A DNA stretch of 64,000 nt from Micromussa lordhowensis (taxonomy: Eukaryota; Cnidaria; Anthozoa; Scleractinia; Lobophylliidae). Each line of letters opens with the position of its first letter. The first letter of the stretch is position 1. The stretch lies in NCBI GenBank assembly GCA_964020085.1, contig OZ026601.1, positions 32,744,348 through 32,808,347 of the forward strand. The letters are read 5' to 3'. A program made the position numbers and the translations under genes. Below the pieces are notes generated by a model. That model searched no databases. It saw nothing but the letters and a program-made list of their open reading frames with translations, and was not told the DNA's origin. Of this stretch, positions 50,226-61,321 are shown one piece after another.

Positions 50226-50989
50226 GTACCAAGGCTTGCTATCTTAAGGTGGCTCGAAACAGTTTCCAGCACTTTCCAAGACTTTTGATGGGTCATTATA
50301 ACCACTCTATATCAGATGATACCAAAATCATGGTCTCCAAAACTGCCCAACCATTGGTGAACAAGTTGCTATTAATTTTTTTAGGTTACCATAGCATACC
50401 ATAACCTATTGTGCCATAAAATTGACAGCAACTTGTTCACCAATGATTGGGCAGTGTTTTGATACCATGATTTTGGTATGTGGAAAAGGAATGCAAGGAA
50501 AATGCTGCTGGTACACGAGGAATCTGTAAAAGACCTAATCAGCCAAAAATGGAAATAGAATAACAATGATCAACAAAGCAAGGCCGATACTATGAAGAGA
50601 CAGAAGAAAACGTAACGTGACAACGACATGATAGAGTCCAAACTGAAAGCCAAGATGCAACCGTGGACGGCTGTTTCGACCTGCTTGGGTCTCGTCAGCA
50701 CGGTGTAACAGCAAAAAAATAGATCAACCAGCACGAGTTGTCTACTGAATGCACACGGTAACGAACCTTATCAGATGAAACTCACCGCTACACCATGCTA
50801 AAGCCGAGATCCAGCCAGGCGGTAGCCAGGCCATGTCGAAACCGCTGTCCAAGGTAGAGTCCGAACTGAAAGCTGAAAGTTCTAGGGAAAGTTCTAAGTT
50901 GGATTTTATGATAACCACGAGACTTCGTTATCACCCGGCAATGCTGGTCAAAGATCCTCATATTGTCGTCTGCCTTGTCTCTTATCTAG
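50226..50989 (+). other. Cadherin intron 3
   Basis: Almost entirely repeats: the AAGGTGGCTCGAAACAGTTT element (50243-50400) with an inverted half (50424-50480), then a minus-strand hammerhead fragment. Acceptor TCTCTTATCTAG. Confidence 0.75.
50660..50704 (-). ncRNA. Hammerhead-like motif in cadherin intron 3, degenerate
   Basis: Minus strand: stem I ACCGTG/CACGGT, CTGACGA, stem II GACC/GGTC with loop CAAGCA, GAAA, then CAGCCG instead of the palindromic CAGCTG, GTC site. Core intact, stem III weakened. Confidence 0.65.
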
Positions 50990-51462
50990 GGAACAGCAAA
51001 GTAAAAGAGATCGAAGTGCCTCTTAAAATCTCAGTGCACGGCACACCGTTTGTTGCAGTAGAATTTAGCAGCCCTAGTTACCGCGCGTCTCTCCCGGAAG
51101 ACTCTCCAGTGGACGGCTCTACCGTGTTCACCGCCAGCGCCTCTCGCCCTGGTTCAGACGCTGGGACTCTGCAATACTCCATTGTCGGTGGTAATTTTGA
51201 TAACACCTTCAAAATTAACTCGGCTAATGGCAAAGTTACCTTAGCGAAGAGCCTTGACTACGAAACTGTGAAGAGCTTCAAGCTGATTATCCGAGCAATT
51301 TTCAAGTTTTCTGATGGTAGGACTCCGGATGTTACAGCCGAGACAGAAGGCGTGGTTACTGTAATAGACACTAATGATAATAGCCCAAGGTTCCTTGTTT
51401 ACAAGTCCCCAACTAAGATTGCTATTGAGGGCTATACACCAAGCGGGACTGAAGTTATGCAG
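50990..51462 (+). CDS. Cadherin exon 4 (one full repeat)
   Basis: Phase 1 in (G+GG AAC), phase 0 out at ATGCAG/GTAAAT. Contains VEFSSPSYRASLPEDSPVDGS, DYETVKSFKLIIRA and DTNDNSPRF. Confidence 0.88.
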
Positions 51463-52154
51463 GTAAATATGTTGAAATAATTATACGCTAGCTATTTTTT
51501 TCAAAGCGTAGATCATTACGTTAAACGCTAATTCAGTACCCTCTTTTCTCTGAAAAGCTATCTGTAAACGATAAAAGAAAGTTTACATGACTGTGTGTTT
51601 TTCTCAATCGTCAATCCAGCCCCATAGTTTACTCTTTGGCCTTTTTCTTTCTCTTTCTTGCATGGTTTTTAACCTTCTCGGTGTCATAGAAACCACTGTT
51701 TATCGTAGTAACGCAGCTATTATACATTAACATCAATTATCATAAATTGTCATTGTTACCATAATCTTTTGCCCATACCTTGAGTAAAATAAGTAAACGT
51801 GGATGATAAAAAAGTAATTATTAATAAAGTACTTTAATACATTTGAAATTTTATTATCATATTTTTTGATGTAGCGCAACGAATCTCAATACATTTTTTA
51901 TTGTACGAGGTGGAGAAATCAAACAATGCATTAACTTCAAATTTTCTTAAGTTACAAGTCTCCATACATTTCGTATTTTACAAGTTAAAAGAATTTGACG
52001 AGGTATCTCTGATGTCCACATACAAATTCTCGTTACTAGCATCCATACATTTCTTATAGTACTAGTTAGAAGAATTTGATTTTCATTGACATCTGTGATC
52101 ATATATTCTCGTGAACTCACAGTTTACTCTGATAGGTTATTTATTTTCCTGTAG
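51463..52154 (+). other. Cadherin intron 4
   Basis: AT-rich. Two diverged copies of an 85-bp stretch (CATACATTTC...AGAATTTGA) at about 51960-52040 and 52045-52130. Acceptor TTTTCCTGTAG. Confidence 0.7.
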
Positions 52155-52294
52155 GTGAAAGCAACAGATAAGGATACAGGAACCTCAGGATCGGTGACGT
52201 ACAGTATTTACAAATTAGGGAGTGTTCCCGCCGTCAACATTCCATTCTCAATCGATTTGAATACGGGCGTTATCAGAACCAACAGAGAAATCAT
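52155..52294 (+). CDS. Cadherin exon 5
   Basis: 140 bases. Encodes VKATDKDTGTSGSVTYSIY...FSIDLNTGVIRTNREI, the middle of a repeat. Donor CAT/GTATGT, phase 2. Confidence 0.85.
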
Positions 52295-52306
52295 GTATGT
52301 ATATAA

Positions 52307-52438
52307 ACAATAGACTCCATTTGGCGCGAAAATATGCTTGGATATTTGTACTGGGATATTCAGCTGTGAGCTTTGAGGAACAGATAATGTCCAAGGACAA
52401 ATTTTTTTAGCATATTGGAGTCAAATGGAGGCTATTGT
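52307..52438. repeat. Short inverted-repeat element (132 bp)
   Basis: Ends ACAATAGACTCCATTTGG and its imperfect complement TCAAATGGAGGCTATTGT. Confidence 0.6.
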
Positions 52439-53108
52439 GTTTATTATCCTTCAAACAGTTTTCGCAACTCGCGCAGTTTTGAAAACTCGGATGCTCCCCA
52501 GTCTTAGCTGGGGCATTTTAAGTCTCGTGACGCGTTAAGATTAATCGCGCGAAGCGAAAATGTTGATTGATTATAATAAACCTTGCGTGACGTTTATACG
52601 TCGATCAACCGCAGTCAGGGCATAATTCACACACCCAGAGAACGTAAATTTTGTTATTCCTAATCGCGTTTTCACTCACGTGGCCTGCACTGAGCCATGC
52701 AAATTTGTGTGAGCAAAAGAAAGTGTTTACATAAGAAAAGAGTTTAACTCCCACAGGATTGGCTGGGACACTAATATGGCTGCCGTGACGTCACGTGAAA
52801 ACGCTGAAAACAAAATTTCTGGATCCTGGTTGGTCGAGAGCAGTATTAGTATAGGTAATCATACGGTTTCGAGTTCAATTTGGAATTAATTTGCATGAGT
52901 GAGTTTTTCAAAAAGCTGAAATTGCACGAGCCGCTATTGATAATACAAACATGAAAAAATTCGCCAGAAAAATTGCTGGCAGATGTTTCTTGAAGCCATT
53001 TTTTTCGCATTCGAGGAAACGTTTTTCAGAGTTTCCGTACAAAAGTTTTCTCAATGTTTTACATGACATCATTGGCCTACAAAATTTCTCATTGTCTTTC
53101 TGCCAATC

Positions 53109-53420
53109 GGGGAGGCGCGGTGGCCTCATGGTTAGTGCGCTCGACTCCGGAGCGAGCGCTCCGGGTTCCAGCCCTGGCCGGGGACATTGTGTTGTGTTCT
53201 TGGGCAAGACACTTTACTCTCACAGTGCCTCTCTCCATCCAGGTGTATAAATGGGTACCTGCGAATTGTTGGGGAAACCGAACAAAATTGCGGGGGAGTG
53301 ACCTGCGATGGACTAGCTTCCCGTCCAGGGGAAGTAGAAATACTTCTAGCCGCTTCATGCTACAGAAACCGGGATAAGCTCCGGCAGCTATGAGCCAGCC
53401 TTGGCTCCAAGGCTTCACTT
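53109..53420 (+). mobile_element. tRNA-derived SINE with 12-bp target duplication
   Basis: Flanked by TTTCTGCCAATC at 53097-53108 and 53421-53432. The tRNA-like head has GGTGGCCTCATGGTTAGTGC (A-box) and GGGTTCCAGCCC (B-box). The body contains GGTGTATAAATGGGTACCTG and ACCGGGATAAGCTCCGGC. Full-length copy of the family at 37306-37566 and 54390-54600. Confidence 0.85.
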
Positions 53421-53819
53421 TTTCTGCCAATCATTATCCAGAATTACAATGTGTAATTTGCACTGGTGTTACTCTTTTTGCACTGGTGTTACACTTGAAC
53501 TGAACTGCTCTCAGCCAATCCGAATCGAGTATTTTTTTATGTGTATTATTAAAATACATACACTGTACGCAGTAAGATTCCTTAAGGAGTCCTGCTACTC
53601 CTCGAGTGTAGACAATTTGCGAGTCAGCGAGCCAGTGAGCCAGGATCCCTAACCCCAATAAAAAGGCTAACCAGGGGGTTGGGGAAGCTATTTAGGCTAA
53701 CCAGGTGTTATCCAGGCTTAACAGAATGTAATATTTAGGCTAACCGGAATGACCGGCATGTTGGCTCGCACTCTGTGTAGACCCTTACTCTTGCGTGACA
53801 CTCTATCTTTGGTAATCAG

Positions 53820-54271
53820 ATTTTCAGAGCGAGAGATCTACTCTTTGGTGGTGAGGGCTAAAGACGGAGGTGGAAAGATCGGTGCAACGACCATCGTCAT
53901 AACAGTGCTAGACATTAGCAGACCACCGACATTCAAGCAGGATGAATACGTCAGAACCATCAGTGAGAACAGCAAGGTTGGTACCAGTGTCATCAACGTC
54001 GCAGCAGTCTATGACGACTCTACTGCCCTTTTAAAGTATTACTTCCTCAAAGGCAACTCGGACAACAAGTTCTGCATCGATTACCGGGGCACAATTAGTG
54101 TGGCGCAGCCCATGGATCGCGAGAAGGTGCCTTTGTATGAGCTCTTGGTTATGGTGTCCCTTGATAACAAAAACGATACCACCGTTGTCAAGGTTACCTT
54201 GAGGGACGCTAATGATCATGCACCTTCCTTTGAAAAGTCCATTGTTGAAATAGAGATCCCGGAGAACCAAG
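53820..54271 (+). CDS. Cadherin exon 6
   Basis: Phase 2 in (AT+A), phase 1 out at CCAAG/GTTTGT. Encodes SEREIYSLVVRAKDGGGK, DISRPPTFKQDEYV and DANDHAPSFEKSIVEIEIPEN. Confidence 0.87.
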
Positions 54272-54389
54272 GTTTGTTGTGAAAATGCTTTTTCATAATC
54301 AGTTTCTTTCTTGGTTCAAATCGCATGTACAGTACCGCTTCAACAAATATCCAAAGAGAGTTTCCCAGTTTTACGCCCCCCTCCACCCC

Positions 54390-54600
54390 ATCGTGTTCTT
54401 GGGCAAGGCATTATACTCTTAGAGTGCCTCTCTCCACCCAGGTGTACGAATGGGTACCGGAGAATTGAATGCTGGGGGTAACACTTTCATTCCATCCAGG
54501 GGGGAGTAAAAATATTCCTAGTCGCTTCATGCTACGGAAACCGGGATAAGCTCCGGCCTGATGGCCCCCCCTGACTGGTATGCAGACTTTACTTTTTAAG
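54390..54600 (+). mobile_element. SINE copy, 5'-truncated
   Basis: Shares GTGTTCTTGGGCAAG, GTGCCTCTCTCCACCCAGG and ACCGGGATAAGCTCCGGC with the SINE at 53109-53420; the tRNA-like head is missing. Confidence 0.7.
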
Positions 54601-55264
54601 CCTCCATAAAATGCTTATATCAAGTCCTCCCTTCCTCGCCGACGGTACCTTAATCGTTTTTCAGTTCATTATCCTACTTATAACAAAAGCTGTGTAAGTG
54701 TCCCGGTATAAGTTCCTCAAGTTATAAGCTCGACAAAACGTCTTAAGGCCGATTAACTCTGTGGCTTTCCCAATGAAAAACCGAAATTGCTAAGCTTAAA
54801 TGGAAAATGTAGCATTAGAATAAATCAGCACAATAAAAAAAAAATGTTCAGCTAAATTATCCAGTGCTTCCTTATTCCTAATTTCTAGGTAACAAAGATG
54901 TTAATAATTTTTTTCTTAAAATTCGATAACAATCCTCCGTAGGAAAAAAGATGGCGACTGGTACATTTACCCACAGTTCTTAGCGCACGAAAACTTTAAC
55001 AACGTTCATAAAAAGGTACAGAAGGGTTATAAAATCTTCAAACCTACGATACACAATGTCCTTAGTACAGGGGCAAATATTGTAAAAAAAAAATGGCTTT
55101 CCTTGTGTCTTATACGCTGTGTTAGGTTCGCAAGGTATTGTGGTAAAATGTACATATTTTTTCCTACGGTGGATTCTCGTGTAAGTAACACTCCAACCTG
55201 TTTGTCCGACATCAACGCCGTCAGAGGACGTGGGGACTTATGGGAGCTTATCAGGCGGATCTGT

Positions 55265-55500
55265 TTAACAATCAATTGGTTGCAGGGACTTGTCCCACGA
55301 ACAGTTCACACAAAGGGTTGTGAGGGACAAGTCGCAAGGACCAGTTTGAAATCGTGGGAGAAGTCCTAGGGACTAAATTTTAGTTCCTGCGACTAACTTG
55401 TTTCCAAAAATGGCTAGCTCACACGATGGGACTTGTCCCCTAGACTTGTTGCAGGGACAAGTCGCAGGGACCTGTCCCCTTGTGTGTGCCGACCTTTACG
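55265..55500. mobile_element. MITE-like GGGACTTGTCCC element
   Basis: Repeated inverted blocks of GTTGCAGGGACTTGTCCC and GGGACAAGTCGCAGGGAC on both sides of a unique centre (AAAATGGCTAGCTCACACG). Exact ends not determined. Confidence 0.5.
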
Positions 55501-55794
55501 AAGTTAGCTAAGCCAAGAGGTTATAGTTATCCACATTTTACGGTATATAAAGCTGGCTATCTTGGCATCTGTTAGGGAAGGTAGAGAGAATTTGAGCCAT
55601 ACCCAAGAAAATGTTTCTGGTACCATTTCTGAGAGATTCACGATTCAAATTCCTAGTACTACTACTCAATCTAGCGTATTCCCTCGCAGGAATAAAATAA
55701 TAAATAATAAAAATCATAGCAAATTGAGAAAACATTTGTTAGTATTACGAGTCGCATTCTTACGCTTGTAATTTTAATTTCTCCATTTACGCAG

Positions 55795-56022
55795 TCGTCA
55801 ACTCCAGCTTGAAGCTACTCACAGCCACTGACCAGGATAAAGGCGAGAATGGCCGGGTGACATACTCCATTCTACAGACTGTTAGGAGTGACAGCGTTGA
55901 TCTTTTTGCTGTAGACCCCAACACCGGCATGGTCACTCTCAAGAAATCCTTGAATCGCGAAAAGGCTTCCAAACATATTCTGTTTATCATGGCACAAGAC
56001 AACGCAAATCCTCAGTTAAGTG
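55795..56022 (+). CDS. Cadherin exon 7
   Basis: Phase 1 in (G+TC), phase 1 out at AGTG/GTAGGT. Encodes LKLLTATDQDKGENGRVTYSI...LFAVDPNTGMVTLKKSLNREKASKHILFIMAQDNA. Confidence 0.87.
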
Positions 56023-58117
56023 GTAGGTGATGAATCGGTAGGGTTTCGTTCTGGTTATTCAGAAGAGGTCTCGTGGTACAATTCTTCTTTTGCAAGGATC
56101 ACGCGATAATCCTCAGTTCAGAATGAGGATGTCTTCTTAGCTAATAAATTCAGCTTCCAGAATTAGTAGTCATTCATTCATTCAGTCGCTCAGTCAGTCC
56201 GTTAGTCAGCCAGTCAGGCAATCAGCCGGTCAGTCAGTCAGTCAGTCAGGCAGGCAGGCAGTCAGTCAGCCAGCCAGCCAGCCAGCAGGTCAGTCAGTCA
56301 GTCAGTCAGCCAGCCAGCAAGTCAGTCAGTCAGTTAGTCAGCCAGTCAGCCAGCCAGCAGGTCAGTCAGTCAGCCAGTCAGCCAATCAGCCAGTCAGCCA
56401 GTCAGTCAGTCAGCCAGTCAGCCAGTCAGCCAGTCAGCCACTCAGTCAGTCAGCCACTCAGCCACTCAGCCACTCAGCCACTCAGCCACTCAGCCAGTCA
56501 GCCAGTCAGCCAGTCAGCCACTCAGCCAGTCAGCCAGTCAGCCAGTCAGTCAGTCAGCCAGTCAGCCAGTCAGCCAGTCAGCCACTCAGTCAGTCAGCCA
56601 CTCAGCCACTCAGCCACTCAGCCACTCAGCCACTCAGCCACTCAGCCAGTCAGCCAGTCAGCCAGTCAGCCAGTCAGCCAGTCAGCCAGTCAGCCAGTCA
56701 GCCAGTCAGCCAGTCAGCCAGTCAGCCAGTCAGCCAGTCAGCCAGTCAGCCACTCAGCCACTCAGCCACTCAGCCACTCAGCCACTCAGCCACTCAGCCA
56801 CTCAGCCACTCAGCCACTCAGCCACTCAGCCACTCAGCCACTCAGCCACTCAGCCACTCAGCCACTCAGCCACTCAGCCACTCAGCCACTCAGCCACTCA
56901 GCCACTCAGCCGCTCAGCCGCTCAGCCGCTCAGCCGCTCAGCCGCTCAGCCGCTCAGCCGCTCAGCCGCTCAGCCGCTCAGCCGCTCAGCCGCTCAGCCG
57001 CTCAGCCGCTCAGCCGCTCAGCCGCTCAGCCGCTCAGCCGCTCAGCCACTCAGCCGCTCAGCCGCTCAGCCACTCAGCCACTCAGCCACTCAGCCACTCA
57101 GCCACTCAGCCACTCAGCCACTCAGCCACTCAGCCACTCAGCCACTCAGCCACTCAGCCACTCAGCCACTCAGCCACTCAGCCACTCAGCCACTCAGCCA
57201 CTCAGCCACTCAGCCACTCAGCCACTCAGCCACTCAGCCACTCAGCCACTCAGCCACTCAGCCACTCAGCCACTCAGCCACTCAGCCGCTCAGCCGCTCA
57301 GCCAGGCAGCCAGGAAGCTTGTCAACCACTCAGCCACTCAGCCGCTCAGCCGCTCAGCCGCTCAGCCGCTCAGCCGCTCAACCGCTCAGCCACTCAGCCA
57401 CTCAGCCGCTCAGCCACTCAGCCGCTTAGCCACTCAGCCACTCAGCCACTCAGCCACTCAGCCACTCAGCCACTCAGCCACTCAGCCACTCAGCCACTCA
57501 GCCACTCAGCCACTCAGCCACTCAGCCACTCAGCCACTCAGCCACTCAGCCACTCAGCCACTCAGCCACTCAGCGACTCAGCGACTCAGCCACTCAGCGA
57601 CTCAGCCACTCAGCCACTCAGCCACTCAGCCACTCAGCCACTCAGCCACTCAGCCACTCAGCCACTCAGCCACTCAGCCACTCAGCCACTCAGCCACTCA
57701 GCCACTCAGCCACTCAGCCACTCAGCCACTCAGCCACTCAGCCAGCTAGCCAGTCAGTCAACCAGCCAGCCAGCTAGCAAGCAAGTCAGTCAGTCAGCCA
57801 GTCAAATAAAATAAAATAAAATAAAATAAGATAAATAACATTATGTCAAATGTATTTAGCACTGCTGCGCTAATTGGGGACACTGTAAATAAATAAGCAA
57901 TGAATGCAAATAGAACATGAACTATTAATGGTGGGAGGCCGACCAGTTGACTATTTACACAACGCGGGCGAGGAGTTAAATTCGGGACAACCGAGAACAA
58001 ATCCAGATAGCTCTAGATAGCTGTAGCTGTAGATTTTTCATAATTCATATAAATACTGTATTCCTTTGACACTGTACAAACAAAAATAAAAACATTCAAT
58101 ATCGTTCCTATTTTCAG
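56023..58117 (+). other. Cadherin intron 7
   Basis: Dominated by the octanucleotide array 56171-57804 and a short TAAAA run after it. Acceptor CGTTCCTATTTTCAG. Confidence 0.85.
56171..57804. repeat. Octanucleotide array (CAGCCACT)n and variants, about 1.6 kb
   Basis: About 200 units of 8 bp. Variants cluster in blocks: CAGTCAGT/CAGCCAGT types on the left (56200-56740), CAGCCACT in the middle, a run of CAGCCGCT at 56900-57060, then CAGCCACT again, with a small interruption (GGCAGCCAGGAAGCTTGTCAA) at 57303-57325. Period 8 keeps all three plus-strand frames free of stops but no start codon is present. Confidence 0.95.
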
Positions 58118-61100
58118 ATATGGCCAAGCTAGTTATCAGAGTCACGGATATTAACGATAACCCGCCAAGATTCTCGACTTATTCCTATCAAGCTTTGATA
58201 CCAGCAGACGCTAAACAGGGCGATCACGTGGTCCAGCTGTCAGCAACAGACCTGGACAGTGGTCTTAACAGCCTTATATACTACAAAATCGCAAATGGCA
58301 ATAAGGACGGTATTTTTGAGATCAACAGTGCCAACGGACTTATCATCCTGGGTAGGGAGTCACTTGCGTCTGCCGCAAAAGACACGTTTACTTTAACTGT
58401 AGAAGCCTGCGACGAAAACGATCGAAATAAAAAAGATGAGGCTAAGGTGCTGGTGAATGTTTTCCCCCCTGACGGACCCCCAAAGTACCCCGATCCTTCG
58501 CTGAGTTTCGATGTCGAGGAGGGAATTCCCGCCGGGCGTGCGTTTCTGTCTTTGGCCGCGGCAACCACAGAGCACGTCACGTACCAAATACTTTCAGGAA
58601 ACGAGGACGGCGTTATTAAGATTGATCCCTTCTCAGGAGATTTAGTGACCGCGGAAGAGTTGGACCGCGAGAAGTCTTCTCAGTACAAACTGCGCGTGAG
58701 AGCGCGGGACATCAAAGGGCGAACTGCGGAAGTAGAGGTCACCATCAACGTTAAAGACGACAATGACAACGATCCATTTTTCATCGACTTAGAAGACTCA
58801 GTCGACGACTCAGGCGATGGCTTAATGGAGTATAGAGTGGAAGCAGTGAAAGCAGGTGAAGTGGTGATCCAAATAGAAGCCTACGATCTCGATAACGAGG
58901 CTTCCTTGGAATACAAGTTGTCTGCTGAGGCAGAGGCGTTCTTTACTGTTGACAACCAGGGTTTTCTTCGCGCTAAGAGAACATTGGAAGACAGTATTCC
59001 AGGCAAGCGGTCTACCGATCCTCTGTCGATACTCTCATTTGAGGTGACAGCTACCGACGGTGCTACTCCCCCGAATTCTGTAACAGCACCTGTACGTCTA
59101 GCGTTCGCTAGGTACCGAGCACGTCAAGATGCGGTGGTCGCGAGGGTTCGAGAAGACACGCGTAAGGGTAAAGTGGTAGCCGTGGTTCCCAAATACATTC
59201 CTGGAGGAAAGATGTCAATTTTGTATCCAGAGAAGTCGTATTTCACTGTGGACGAGGACGGAAAAGTGCAACTGGCGAAAGAGCTTGATTTCGAGAGTCG
59301 AGTTGCACACGCTTTGACAGTTCGGGAAGAAGGTTTCACGTCGACGGGTCCGATCGTCAATGACATTGACTTAGAATTATCCGTCGTAGACGTAAACGAT
59401 AATAACCCCAGGTTTGAAATGAGACAAAGACACGGGATAGTTAATGAAAACTCACGGGCAGGTGTTGTGGCGTTCCAACTGCAAGTTTCTGACCCAGACT
59501 CTGGTCCAAATGGACTTGCAGGTTATCAACTATTGACTGCTAACACTCCTTTCGGTGTCAACCCGGAGGACGATACTATTGTAGTTAGCAATCCTCCTCT
59601 TACGAAATCTCAATTCGACCTAGAGTTACGTCCGTTCGATTTTGGGATACCTCGACTCGAGAACTTACCTGTTATAGTGCGAGTGGATGTAAGTCAGTCT
59701 CCTCCGAGATTTATTGGCTTCCATGATGATGGTTACAGGTTTGACGTACCAGAGGACGCCAAAGTTCGAGCAATAATAGGAAAAATCGAAGCTGTAAGTG
59801 CCTCAGGTAGCAGATTGGGATACACCATTTTGAAAGGTGACCGGGATAAAAAATTCAAAATTACTGGTAACGGCGAGGTAAGGCTGAACTCTCTCCTGGA
59901 CTACGAAACGCAAGCGATGAGATATGAGTTGTTGGTGCAGGCAGAAGAGTTGAAAACCACGGGTCTCTCCTCCAAAGTGAAAGTAAAAGTCTTTGTGCTG
60001 AATGCCAATGATCATTACCCTGTGTTTGAAAGGGGATCTTACAATAAGACTATAGCAGAGGATTGGCCTATAGGAAACCCTATACTGACAGTACGCGCAA
60101 CAGACGATGACTGTGGTCAGGACGGCAGCTGTCCGCAAGGGCAGCTGGAGTATTCAGTCCATAAAAACGAGTATTTTACTGTTGATCCAGACACGGGAGT
60201 TATATCACCGGCGAGGTCTTTAGATTTCGAAAGCCAGCAGATTCACATCTTTCAAGTGCAGGTTTCCGATACTTTGAGAAATGTGACCCATGTCGCTTTA
60301 GCGTATGTCAACATAACTGTGACTAACTCAAATGACAATCCACCCCGTTTTGAACATTCAGAGTACAGGTTTGCTGTTTACGAAGATGCGCCAGAGGGAA
60401 CTGGAATAGGAGCAGTTGTGGTCAAGGACGCTGACCATGATGTCATTAGATATTCCATCATTGCCGGGATCGGTCCTTTTCAAGTAGATTTCATGACAGG
60501 GATTATATCCGTCAAGCAAAGTATTCCGAGCACCCCTTGGGAGTACACTTACACCGTCCGAGCGAGAGATCCAGATGGGAGATATGGCGACACAAGAGTC
60601 ATCATTTCTATCAAAGACGAGAACAGCAACCGACTCGTGTTCGAGAAGTGCGAGGATTCCAGAGTGAGAGAGAATCTTCCTCCCGGACAGCCGGTGACTC
60701 AGGTTCTGGCTAAGGGCCCAGGTAAAAATGGAAAGGTGGACTACAGTATCGTAAACGCCGACCAGAGGTTTTTTTTTGAGATTGATAGCAACGGCCTGTT
60801 AAAAAGTAGCGTGCAATTTGATCGCGAAGATAGACTTGAATACATAGTTGTTATCGCAGCCGAGGACGGCGATGACGGGCGCCCTGCAAACGAACGACTT
60901 CTCAAATATTGCACGCTGAAAGTAACAATCGAAGATCAGAATGACAACTATCCCGACTTCAGTATTAAAACATACACGGGTAGCGTACTACGGAACGCTT
61001 CAGTAGGGACTTCCATCATGACCGTCCACGCGTATGATCCCGATTCTGATGAAAACAGAAAAGTAGAGTACTACTTGAATCCGGACGACAAGCTGAAGAT

Positions 61101-61321
61101 CTCTGACCACGGTGTCATATCGACTAAAGTGTCGCTAAAGTCTTTTACAGGAACAAGGATACTCTCGTCGGTTGTAGCGTCAAATACGGAACCTATGACT
61201 CTGGGTGATGTAGATCCTGTCTCGCGCAGCGCATCAATTGAGATCTACATTTCGGACCAGCAGCCTCCTAAGTTTACCAAGCAAATATACACCACAACGC
61301 TCACTGAAAATGAGCCTACAG
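58118..61321 (+). CDS. Cadherin exon 8 (about 10 repeats; gene continues beyond window)
   Basis: Large 3,204-base exon, phase 1 in, phase 1 out at CTACAG/GTAATC. Repeat linkers visible in order: DINDNPPRF, DDNDNDPFF, DVNDNNPRF, NANDHYPVF, NSNDNPPRF, DENSNRLVF (degenerate), DQNDNYPDF and SDQQPPKF; inner motifs LDRE, LDFES and ATDLDSG recur. Some linkers lack calcium-binding acids (PPDGPPKYP, VSQSPPRF), which would give flexible joints. No EGF, laminin G or transmembrane domain by the end of the exon. The next exon is not visible within 61322-64000. Confidence 0.9.

Larger units (their letters stand above)
52295..53819 (+). other. Cadherin intron 5
   Basis: Holds a 132-bp inverted-repeat element (52307-52438) right after the donor, a full-length SINE (53109-53420) and GGCTAACCAGG-type short repeats (53665-53745). 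Acceptor CTTTGGTAATCAG. Confidence 0.7.
54272..55794 (+). other. Cadherin intron 6
   Basis: Contains a 5'-truncated SINE (54390-54600), the dispersed repeat shared with 722-931 (54930-55150), and a GGGACAAGTCGCAGGGAC-rich fold-back MITE (55265-55500). Acceptor CTCCATTTACGCAG. Confidence 0.7.

Noticed and set aside
56171..57804. All three plus-strand frames stay open over 1.6 kb
   Set aside because: A consequence of the 8-bp period without stop codons; no start codon and no coding pattern.
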